Part shown: positions 1-8,100 of the stretch, piece by piece
Layout of the letters: each line of letters starts with the position of its first letter
How positions within the stretch are numbered: position 1 is the stretch's first letter
Source of the DNA: JAGDXZ01 sp049965975
GTDB taxonomy: Archaea; Micrarchaeota; Micrarchaeia; Micrarchaeales; CABMGC01
Assembly: GCA_049965975.1 (NCBI GenBank)
Contig: JBMFVN010000004.1
Span: 1 to 21,642, forward strand
DNA: 21,642 nt
Direction of reading: 5' to 3'
Translations under genes and position numbers: made by a program
The notes under the pieces: generated by a model
Told to the model about the DNA's origin: nothing
What the model saw: the letters and a program-made list of their open reading frames with translations, nothing else
The model's database searches: none

Positions 1-381
1 GGCGTAAGCACATACGCGCCTTCATCTTGCTACATTTCCCCAAGCTTGCCGTGCATTACCGCATATGCTTCTTCAAATTCTCTAGGCTCTGTTGCTATTG
101 TAAAGTTTACAAACCAGCTTGGAACAGAGATGAGCTTCCCGGCAAACGCCATAACAATGAGGCTCGGCATGGCCTATGCCAATTATACCGGAAATTGCGT
201 GCCTGCAAACGCGTTCAACTACCAGCAAGTCACCTGCACGGTCAACATGCCGCAAGTGCATCTTGTAGTTGGAGCCGAGCTCAACCCTTCTTTATCTCTA
301 AAATACGCCCTTTGCAACAACAAGGCTTGCAGCGCCTATGTCTACAATACTTCAGGCACGGCGACGCTAACTGTAGCCTGA
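1..381 (+). CDS. Secreted pilin-like protein, C-terminal fragment (5' end outside window)
   Basis: The frame is open from base 1 and stops at TGA 379-381, giving 126 residues with no credible start in the window, so I treat it as the end of a longer gene. The visible part is Ser/Thr/Asn-rich with several Cys, typical of an exported domain. It opens with two Cys eight residues apart (SCYISPSLPC), followed by a short beta-rich stretch. The minus-strand pilin-like protein at 2992-3477 has the same arrangement just after its membrane helix (QCLLQAGFSC). I infer that this is a paralogous class III signal peptide protein whose N-terminal helix lies upstream. Its exact role (pilus, adhesin or other surface structure) cannot be told. 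A TTG at 46 could serve as a start on paper, but the homologous region begins before it. Confidence 0.6.
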   Translation, partial: GVSTYAPSSCYISPSLPCITAYASSNSLGSVAIVKFTNQLGTEMSFPANAITMRLGMAYANYTGNCVPANAFNYQQVTCTVNMPQVHLVVGAELNPSLSLKYALCNNKACSAYVYNTSGTATLTVA

Positions 382-406
382 TAAATACGCAGCTGCCAGT
401 TTTTAT

Positions 407-425
407 ACTTGCTTTCTTTGCAAGT
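407..425 (+). terminator. Possible hairpin after the first gene
   Basis: ACTTGC and GCAAGT form a perfect 6-bp inverted repeat around a 7-base T-rich loop, 26 bases after the stop of the upstream gene and before the reductase promoter. It could end the upstream transcript. Archaeal termination often relies on T tracts rather than stems, so the assignment is tentative. Confidence 0.3.
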
Positions 426-436
426 CGCGAAAGCAC

Positions 437-443
437 TTAAATA
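437..443 (+). promoter_or_regulatory. TATA box for the ribonucleotide reductase gene
   Basis: TTAAATA fits the archaeal TATA consensus. A start site about 26 bases downstream would fall near 466, giving a leader of about 19 bases before ATG 485. This agrees with choosing ATG 485 over the TTG at 452, which would lie upstream of the expected transcript start. Confidence 0.5.
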
Positions 444-484
444 CGTTATGCTTGAATTTATTAGGAGCTGCTGTGGTGGTGGAA

Positions 485-2977
485 ATGGGAGACAATGAAA
501 ATGAAAATCAGGATGCGCTAGCCGAGGAAGCAGCCAGGCAGGCAGGGCCTACTCAACTGCCCAAGGAAACCCTCGACTTTTTTGGAGGGGACGAGATAAG
601 AGCGAGAGTATTTTTCGAAAAGTATGCGCTTAAAGACGAGAATGGCAACGCGCTTGAGAAGACGCCAAAAGAAATGTGGCAAAGAGTGGCCAAAGCAATA
701 TCCGATACTGAGGCCGATGAAGAAAAAAGGAAGAAGGCTTATGAAGACTTTCTCTGGCTGCTTGACAATTTCAGGTTCGTGCCTGGCGGCAGGATAGAGT
801 TCGGCGCGGGCCAGACAAAAAGAAAGGTAACATTGATAAACTGCTATGTCATCGCAGTAAAAGACGATTCTATAGAAGCTATTTTTGACTGGTGCAAGGA
901 AGCTGCAAGAACCTACAGCTACGGCGGAGGGGTTGGAACAGATATTAGTGTGCTCAGGCCAAAAGGCGCGCCAGTGCACAACGCCGCAATGTCGTCTTCA
1001 GGGTCTGTTTCTTTTATGGAAATAATGAGCGAGACAACGCACACGATAGGCCAGGCAGGAAGGCGCGGAGCCCTTATGATAACGATACGCGTAGACCATC
1101 CAGACATACTCGACTTCATACACGTAAAGCAGAACTTGGACAAGGTAAGATATGCAAACATAAGCGTGCGAGTTACCGACGAATTCATGAAAGCTGTTGA
1201 GAACGACGACTACATTACCTTATGGTTCGAAAACAAGGTTACTGGAAGAATAGAGAAAAAAATAAAGGCAAAAGTCATATGGGACGAGCTCACAAAGTCG
1301 GCATGGGCGTGGGCGGAGCCTGGTATAATGTTCTGGGACACGATGAAAAGGGAATCACCAAGCGAATACAACGGCATGGACATTGTAACTACGAATCCTT
1401 GCGCCGAGCAGCCTTTGCAAGACTATGGTGCATGCGACCTTGGCAACCTCAACCTTTCAGCATTCGTGCTCGATCCGTTCACAGAAAGGGCAAGAATAGA
1501 CTTTGACGCGCTCGAACGCGCAACCAGGCTCGGAGTTAGGTTCCTTGACGACGTACTTGACTACAATGCAGACAAGCATCCGCTGAAGCAGCAGGCTGAT
1601 GCAGCAAAGAACACCAGAAGGATAGGCTTGGGCTTTACAGGCCTTGCCGACATGTTTGCAAAGCTTAGAATAAAATATGACAGCGATGCTGCAATAGAGT
1701 TTGCCGACAAGCTCTTCGAGCAGATAAAGAATTGGGCATATGATGAAAGCACCGAACTGGCAAAGGAAAAAGGCCCGTTCCCGCTTTTCGACAAGGACAA
1801 GCATCTTTCAAGGCCTTTCGTCCAGAGACTCAACGAAGAAGTGAAGAACAAGATAGCAGCACAAGGCCTTCGCAACGTGGCGATACTAACTGCCCCGCCA
1901 GTAGGCTCTGGAGCAGTGCTATCAGGCACAAGCAGCGGAATAGAGCCTATATTCGCATACTCCTATACGAGAAGGTCTGAATCCTTAAGCAAGGGCGAGT
2001 TCAAGGTTTATCACCCACTTGTCAAGCAGTACATGGACTTTGCAGGAATAACTGATGAAAGCCAGCTGCCAGAGTATTTCACAGTAGCATACAAGATAGA
2101 CCCGGAGTTCAGGGTAAGGCTCCAAGGAACTATACAAAAGCACATAGACAGCGGCATATCGTCAACCGTTAACTTGCCAAGGGATACGAAGCCTGAAGAA
2201 GTAGGCAAGATATACATGGAAGCCTGGAAGGCTGGCTGCAAGAGCATAACAGTATACCGCGAAGGCTCACGTGAAGACGTCCTGAAGGTCGAAGATACAA
2301 AGAAGGAACAGGAACAAAAGCAACAACAGCAAGCAGGCGCTCCGCAGCCTGAATGGGAAAGGCCTGAAACTATGATAGGAAAAACTGTCAAGCTTGTTCT
2401 TCCGCAAGGCTCACTTTATGTCACTGTCAACTTCGATGCAAACAACCAGGTAAAAGAAGTGTTCGTAAACATGGGAAGGGCAGGAAGCCAGGAAAAGAGC
2501 TACAGCGAGGCGATAGGGAGAATGATAAGCAGGTACTTGCAGGCAGGTGGGGACGTAAAGAACGTTATAAGCAGCCTCAAGGGCATAAGGGCCAATGATG
2601 CAATATCGTGGTACAGGGGCATAAAGCTCTACAGCGTGCCAGATGCGATAGCAAAAGCAATAGAGATAGCAATGGGCGTTGCAAATTTCGCAACGCCTCT
2701 AGGTCCTGGCGAGTCAGAGGCATCAGCGGGGCAGCAGCTTCAAGTTAACCAGCCTAGCAAGGCTGCTGCCGAAGAGAGCAAAGAAGATAAAGAAACCAGT
2801 GGGAAAAAAACGAGCCCTGAAGAGCAGGAAGAAGCCCCTGCTGACACTGACACTGAAAGCGAAGGCAAAGGAGCAGAAATACAGCCAGAGGTATGCCCTG
2901 TCTGCGGCGAACGCACGCTTGTTTATGAAAACGGCTGCTACATATGCAAAAACTGCGGCTACACGAAATGCGATTGA
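485..2977 (+). CDS. nrdJ: Adenosylcobalamin-dependent (class II) ribonucleotide reductase
   Basis: Reduces ribonucleotides to deoxyribonucleotides using a B12-derived thiyl radical; cytosolic and oxygen-independent. The 830-residue protein shows Cys120 in LINCYV and the active-site block NPCAEQPL, whose N304, C306 and E308 match the catalytic Asn-Cys-Glu. It also has the family motifs STVNLPRDT and GCKSITVYREGSRE. A Q-rich linker leads to a TSCPD-type domain (about residues 635-730) and a C-terminal Cys cluster (C804 to C829, two CxxC pairs plus a last Cys) that probably re-reduces the active site. The TSCPD domain is odd: the four usual cysteines are S643, S668, A703 and V718. I chose ATG 485 because GGTG at 475-478 precedes it by 6 bases. 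GTG 473 and TTG 452 are in-frame alternatives. No intein is present. It lies 0.7 kb from the DNA polymerase D genes. Confidence 0.93.
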   Translation: MGDNENENQDALAEEAARQAGPTQLPKETLDFFGGDEIRARVFFEKYALKDENGNALEKTPKEMWQRVAKAISDTEADEEKRKKAYEDFLWLLDNFRFVPGGRIEFGAGQTKRKVTLINCYVIAVKDDSIEAIFDWCKEAARTYSYGGGVGTDISVLRPKGAPVHNAAMSSSGSVSFMEIMSETTHTIGQAGRRGALMITIRVDHPDILDFIHVKQNLDKVRYANISVRVTDEFMKAVENDDYITLWFENKVTGRIEKKIKAKVIWDELTKSAWAWAEPGIMFWDTMKRESPSEYNGMDIVTTNPCAEQPLQDYGACDLGNLNLSAFVLDPFTERARIDFDALERATRLGVRFLDDVLDYNADKHPLKQQADAAKNTRRIGLGFTGLADMFAKLRIKYDSDAAIEFADKLFEQIKNWAYDESTELAKEKGPFPLFDKDKHLSRPFVQRLNEEVKNKIAAQGLRNVAILTAPPVGSGAVLSGTSSGIEPIFAYSYTRRSESLSKGEFKVYHPLVKQYMDFAGITDESQLPEYFTVAYKIDPEFRVRLQGTIQKHIDSGISSTVNLPRDTKPEEVGKIYMEAWKAGCKSITVYREGSREDVLKVEDTKKEQEQKQQQQAGAPQPEWERPETMIGKTVKLVLPQGSLYVTVNFDANNQVKEVFVNMGRAGSQEKSYSEAIGRMISRYLQAGGDVKNVISSLKGIRANDAISWYRGIKLYSVPDAIAKAIEIAMGVANFATPLGPGESEASAGQQLQVNQPSKAAAEESKEDKETSGKKTSPEEQEEAPADTDTESEGKGAEIQPEVCPVCGERTLVYENGCYICKNCGYTKCD

Positions 2978-2991
2978 AAGCAAGCAAAGGT

Positions 2992-3477
2992 TCAGGTAAC
3001 CCTTACTACGAGCTTGCCCACTACTGTTTCTGGAAAACCAGTCTCAAGGTTAGTGTAGTTTATGAATAGGTAGCCGTTGAAATTGCTTCCAGGAGTCCCT
3101 GAAAAAGGATTTGCACCTGAATAGCATTGGACTGTGAAGGTATAGTTTGAACTTATCTGCATTGTGACCTGGTTGCTTGGCGGATTATAAGGCGTTTGCA
3201 TTTCTATTATAGTATCATTTGTGTTGCAGCCATAGGCAGTTATGTTTATTGGCGAGTCTGTAGCCTGAAGAAGATTCAGGGTAAGCAGGCCGTTTGAAGA
3301 CATTGAAAGCGACGGACACGAGAAGCCTGCCTGGAGCAGGCACTGCGACCCGAGGAACCTGCTTGCGTTGAAAACACCAAGACCGTAAAGAGCACCAAGC
3401 ACTACTGCGAGTATTAGAATTGCCCAGCCATAGGTCATTAGGTATTCCATTGCGCTTTGCAGCTTTTTGGCGTTCAT
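2992..3477 (-). CDS. Pilin-like protein with class III signal peptide
   Basis: A 161-residue exported protein with an archaeal class III (type IV pilin-like) signal. The short N-region MNAKK is followed by QSAMEYLM, where Q7 is the expected +1 residue after prepilin peptidase cleavage and E11 the +5 Glu. A hydrophobic helix (about residues 14-34, WAILILAVVLGALYGLGVF) comes next, then a Ser/Thr/Asn-rich domain with four Cys. This head is very common in DPANN archaea. An in-frame ATG at 3501 would add eight residues. I prefer 3477 because the TATA box at 3510-3519 predicts transcription starting near 3489, inside the longer version. It is transcribed towards the reductase gene, with 14 bases between the two stops. 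Substrate or assembly partners are unknown, and no prepilin peptidase is in the window. Confidence 0.8.
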   Translation of the reverse strand: MNAKKLQSAMEYLMTYGWAILILAVVLGALYGLGVFNASRFLGSQCLLQAGFSCPSLSMSSNGLLTLNLLQATDSPINITAYGCNTNDTIIEMQTPYNPPSNQVTMQISSNYTFTVQCYSGANPFSGTPGSNFNGYLFINYTNLETGFPETVVGKLVVRVT

Positions 3478-3509
3478 GCTCTCTAAATATTTTTCAAACA
3501 TTCATTTAG

Positions 3510-3519
3510 ATATATTTAT
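3510..3519 (-). promoter_or_regulatory. TATA box for the pilin-like gene
   Basis: On the minus strand this reads ATAAATATAT. The usual 26-base spacing puts the transcript start near 3489, just ahead of ATG 3477. Confidence 0.45.
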
Positions 3520-3589
3520 GCTTTGCAACCTTGTCTTATCTAGTTTTGTTTTGCTTTGCTGTTTCAACGACGTAAATAAAAATAGCCTT

Positions 3590-3607
3590 TGCTAAAAGCT
3601 TTTAGCA
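3590..3607. repeat. 18-bp perfect palindrome in the pilin/polB divergent spacer
   Basis: TGCTAAAAGCTTTTAGCA is its own reverse complement over all 18 bases. It sits about 27 bases upstream of the polB TATA box and about 70 bases upstream of the pilin TATA box. This is the position expected of an operator for a dimeric regulator, though a cruciform or a transcript hairpin is also possible. Confidence 0.6.
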
Positions 3608-3633
3608 TAAAAGTGCAAAAAATTTTAGATTGA

Positions 3634-3642
3634 TTTTTATAT
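3634..3642 (+). promoter_or_regulatory. TATA box for the polB-polC operon
   Basis: TTTTTATAT is centred 26 bases before ATG 3664. The transcript is therefore expected to begin at or next to the start codon, and no GGTG-type site precedes it, so polB is probably translated from a leaderless mRNA. Confidence 0.5.
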
Positions 3643-3663
3643 CTGTTATGCGAAAACCTAAGC

Positions 3664-5172
3664 ATGAGCAAGCTTGCAGAACTTTCTAAGTTGCTGGAAA
3701 GCAAGGTCATAGTAAGTGCAGACATAACAGAAGATGACATAAATGGCACGGACATATTCCAGCTTGCTGCCCTTGTTGGTGACTATTTCTCTAACAGCCA
3801 AGGGATAAAGCTGCTTGACAAGCAGCTTCTGAGCAAAATAATAAGCGAACTCAAAGAGGAAAAGATGCCGAAAGAAATCGAGATTGCACAAGGCGCGGGC
3901 TTTGAACCATTGGCTAAGGAGATGCACATCAAGTACTCATATGTCAACAGCAGGATAGAGCCAGTAGGCTCATCGGCAAGCGACTTTGTGGCGCATTTCA
4001 ACGACAGGTTCCAAAAGCTCAAGAAGATAATCACCTCTACGCGCACCCTCGCAGCAACAGACATAGCAAACATAAGCCAGTACATGAGCGGCAGGGAGGT
4101 AAGCGTTATAGGCATGGTTTATGACAAAAAGACAACAAAAAACGGCCACGTGCTCGTAACCCTTGAAGACCCTACTGGCAGCATAAACGTGCTGTTCGCA
4201 AAGCCCGATGCACAATTGCATACGCAGTTCCAAGCCGAGGCAAGCGCCCTCTATCGCAGTGCAACAAAGATAGCAAGAGACGATGTCATAGCAGTGCGAG
4301 GCAAGCTCTCAAAAGGCTTGCTCATAGCAAGCTTCTTCACCTGGCCCGATGTGCCCATACACTCAAGGAAGCAGAGCGAAGACGATTTTGCAATAGCGCT
4401 TATTTCCGATGTTCATGTAGGCCACAAGCTTTTTCTTGACAAGCAATTCAGCAAGATGCTGCAGTGGCTCAATGGCGCAATAGACTACAAGAAAGACCTG
4501 GCAAAAAAGGTAAAGTTTGCTGTTTTCTGCGGCGACATAGCCGACGGCATAGGAGTATACCCAGACCAGGAAAAGGAGCTTATAATAAAAGACATATATG
4601 CCCAATACGCCATGTTCTTCGAGCTACTAAAGGCAATACCTGATTACATAGAGGTGTTCGTACTTCCTGGCAACCATGATGCTGTGAGGCGCGCCGAGCC
4701 GCAGCCTGAGCTAGACAGGGAGCTTGCCAAGTACAACACAGGCAATATACACCTTGTAACTAACCCTGCAATGCTAAACCTAGAAGACATAAAGCTGCTT
4801 GCATATCACGGCACTTCGCTTGATTCAATAATAGCGAACGTGCCTGGAAACGCCTACGCAAAGCCAGAGGACGCAATGGTAGAGCTGCTTAAGAGGCGCC
4901 ACCTCTCGCCCATATTTGGAGAAAACCCTATTGTGCCTAGCAGGGATGACGAGCTCGTAATAAGCGATGTGCCTGATATTTTGCTTATGGGGCACATACA
5001 CAAAAACGGTGCCATAGACTACCATGGAACGCTTGTCGTGAATAGCGGCACTTGGCAGGCAAGGACAGCGTTTCAGGTAAAGCAGGGCCACATGCCGACG
5101 CCTGCAATACTGCCAGTGTATGAGGCGAAGCAGCGTACTCTAAACCTGCTTGACTTCAACTCAATCACATAA
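3664..5172 (+). CDS. polB: DNA polymerase D small subunit (DP1), 3'-5' exonuclease
   Basis: Proofreading subunit of the archaeal replicative DNA polymerase D. The 502 residues show an N-terminal helical region, an OB-fold (about 140-225, starting GREVSVIGMVYD), and a calcineurin-type phosphoesterase domain with all metal-binding motifs: D249-x-H251 (DVHVG), D291 (GDIAD), N337-H338 (GNHD), H382 (YHG) and H444-x-H446 (GHIHKNG). The intact set of ligands predicts an active Mre11-like nuclease, unlike the inactive eukaryotic B-subunit relatives. Length is normal to slightly short for the family. The large-subunit gene starts 9 bases after its stop, so the two form an operon with matched expression. 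The start is the first ATG after a well-spaced TATA box. Confidence 0.95.
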   Translation: MSKLAELSKLLESKVIVSADITEDDINGTDIFQLAALVGDYFSNSQGIKLLDKQLLSKIISELKEEKMPKEIEIAQGAGFEPLAKEMHIKYSYVNSRIEPVGSSASDFVAHFNDRFQKLKKIITSTRTLAATDIANISQYMSGREVSVIGMVYDKKTTKNGHVLVTLEDPTGSINVLFAKPDAQLHTQFQAEASALYRSATKIARDDVIAVRGKLSKGLLIASFFTWPDVPIHSRKQSEDDFAIALISDVHVGHKLFLDKQFSKMLQWLNGAIDYKKDLAKKVKFAVFCGDIADGIGVYPDQEKELIIKDIYAQYAMFFELLKAIPDYIEVFVLPGNHDAVRRAEPQPELDRELAKYNTGNIHLVTNPAMLNLEDIKLLAYHGTSLDSIIANVPGNAYAKPEDAMVELLKRRHLSPIFGENPIVPSRDDELVISDVPDILLMGHIHKNGAIDYHGTLVVNSGTWQARTAFQVKQGHMPTPAILPVYEAKQRTLNLLDFNSIT

Positions 5173-5181
5173 AGCGATTAC

Positions 5182-8100
5182 ATGGATATCGAAGAATATT
5201 TTGCAAAGCTTGACGAAGAATTCGAAAGGACTTACGACATTGCGAAGAAGGCGCGCTCTCTCGGCTACGATCCTGATACCAATGTTGAGATTACTCCGGC
5301 TCCGGATATAGCTGGCAGAGTTGCAGGCCTGCTTGGCATTCCAGCGCTTGAAGAATCGATAAGAAGCAAGCTTAGAGGACAGACAAGAAGCGAGCTTGGC
5401 TTTGAGATGGTGAAAGAAATATGCACAAACGACAAGTTCGACACCGGAGACACGATAAAAAGGATACTTCTTGCGGTTAGGGTCGGGCTTGCAATACTCA
5501 CCGAAGGAATTCTGGTAGCACCAACTGAAGGCATACAGAACATAGGCCATTACAAGAATCCTGACAATTCAGACTACATAGCAATAGTGTATGCAGGGCC
5601 GATAAGGAGCGCTGGCGGCACAACTGTTGCACTTTCTGTAGCGCTCGCCGATTACGCGAGAAGATTCTTCAACATAGGCGCATACAAGGCAACGCAAGAA
5701 GAAATAGACAGGTACATAGAGGAAGTGGAGCTTTACAACGCTGAAATAGCAAGGCTTCAATATATGCCGAGTGAAGAAGACATGAAAACTGTGCTTCAGA
5801 ATTGCAGCGTATGCATAGACGGAATTGCAAGCGAGCATCTTGAGGTGAGTGTTCACACAAACATGACAAGAATAGGCATAGACGGCAAGCAGGCAAGAAT
5901 AGAGAATAGGATAAGGAGCGGCGTGCCGCTTGTCATAAGCAGCATAATACAAAAGGCAAAAGGAGTGCTCAGAGAAACAAAGAAAGTGGGCATGGATTGG
6001 AGCTGGCTCAACAACGTGATAAAGATAAGCAAGGCGCAGAGCAACGGTGGAAGCGAGCAAGTCGAAGAGACGTTCCTCGAGGAGCTTGTAGCAGGCAGAC
6101 CAATATTGGCATACCCGGGCCACACAGGCTCGTTCAGGCTCAGATACGGCAGAAGCAGGCTTACTGGCATAGCGGCAAAGGGATTCAGCCCGGCCACAAT
6201 GATAATACTAGACAGCTTCATAGGCATAGGCACGCAGCTGAAGGTGGAACTGCCAGGAAAAGGCTGCGTTGCAATGCCAGTAGACACTATAGAAGGGCCT
6301 TTCGTAAGGCTCAAAAACGGCGACGCACTCAGGATAAACACAGCAGAAGAGGCTGAAAGGCTAAAAGACGAAGTTGAGAGCATAATCTCAGTAGGAGACA
6401 TACTGATAACATTTGGCGACTTCAGGAAAACCAACACGCCGCTTCAACCAACAAGCTACGTTGAGGAATACTGGCAGGCCCAGCTTGAGAGTGCTGGCTG
6501 CAAGATCAGCGATGAAAAAACTATGGGCATAGGCTTTGACGAGGCTTACGAGCTTTCAAAGAAGTACAACGTGCCGTTGCATCCTAAGTTTCTGTTTGAA
6601 TTCCAAGCAGTGACTCAGCAGGAACTCTACGACTTGGCGTTGGCACTCAGCAAGTTAACAGAACTGCAGGGCAAGAAGCTCGAGGAAGTAAGCGGCATTG
6701 AGCTTGAGCTTGACCAGAAGACGAAGAACACGCTAGAGCTGCTAAACGTGCCGCACAGGCTTGTTGAAGGAAAGATAAAAATAGAAGCAGACTATGCAAA
6801 AAGCCTGCTCGTCTCGCTTGGCATGCTAAACGACAATGCAGTAAGCCTCGGCACAGAGAAAATGGCAAAAGCAATGGCCGGCGCGCAGTCTGCTCTCGAC
6901 CTTGCAAACTCCGTGTCAAATGTAAAGCTGATGAAAAGGTCGACATACATAGGCGCAAGGATAGGCAGGCCCGAAAAGGCGAGGGAACGAATGATGCAGC
7001 CAACGCCTAATGCGCTTTTCCCAATAGCAGCATATGGCGGCAGGGAAAGGAACATAAGCGAGGCATACAAGGAAGATGCCAGCAGGTTTGACAGGCAGAA
7101 GATAACTGTGGAAATAGCAAATTACAAATGCGATACCTGTGGCAGGATTATTGGCACGCCCTACTGCTACGACTGCGGAAAGCCCACAAGCATAGTGCAG
7201 GGGGAGGACGGCAAGACCTATGGTGAAATAGAAGTCGACATAGGCAAGACCATAAGCGGGGCAATGAAAAGGCTTGGCTTAAGCTCTCTGCCTGGAGTTA
7301 TAAAAGGCGTGAGGGGGCTTATAAACAAGGACAAAATTGCTGAGCCAATAGAAAAGGGCATACTTCGCGCCATTTACAACATCTATGTCTTTAAAGATGG
7401 CACCTCAAGGTTTGACGCTACAGACGCTCCCATAACTCACTTCTATCCAAGCGAGATAGGCGCAGACATAGACACACTGAGAAAGCTCGGCTATACTACT
7501 GACTACTTGGGCAACGAGCTCAAGAGCGAAGACCAGCTTGTCGAGCTCAAGCACCAAGATGTCATACTTAACAAGCGAGGCGCAGAGTACTTCTTGAGAG
7601 TGGCTCAGTTCATAGACGAACTTCTGAAAAGGTATTACGGCCTTGAGCCTTTCTACAATGCAAAAGAGCCAAAGGATCTGATAGGTCAGCTTGTCATAAC
7701 GCTTTCGCCTCACACTTCGTGCGCAGTGCTAAACAGGATAATAGGCATAACAGATGCAAATGTGGGATTCGCCCACCCGTACACGATCTGTGCAAGAAGG
7801 AGAAACACAGACGGCGATGAAGACACTACCATGCTTTTGCTTGACGCCATGCTCAACTTCTCAAAGAAGTATTTGCCTGCAAGCGTCGGCGGCACGATGG
7901 ATGCTCCTCTGCTGCTTACGACTCACGTAATGCCAGAAGAAGTTGATGATGAAGTATACTCAATGGAAACAATAGCCAAGTATCCGCTCGAGTTCTACGA
8001 AAAGACAATGGCATACGCATCGCCATCTGAAATAAAAATAGAGCTTGTTGAAAACAGGCTAGGAAGCAAGTCTGCCTTCTCCGGCCTTGGCTTCACGCAT

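Noticed and set aside
46..381. TTG 46 as a true start for the first gene
   Set aside because: The frame is open back to base 1, and the Cys pair shared with the other pilin-like protein begins upstream of TTG 46, so the gene is cut by the window edge.
382..484. Small RNA or tRNA genes in the short gaps (also 8620-8691, 10303-10374, 12091-12186, 15132-15252)
   Set aside because: No tRNA-like arms or T-loop motif; the gaps hold only promoter elements and small hairpins.
5569..6123. Long open frame antisense to polC (also 9247-9717 antisense to the aminotransferase and 10354-10878 antisense to cmk)
   Set aside because: They mirror strongly conserved genes, have Cys/Leu/Tyr-rich nonsense composition, and lack ribosome sites or recognisable domains.
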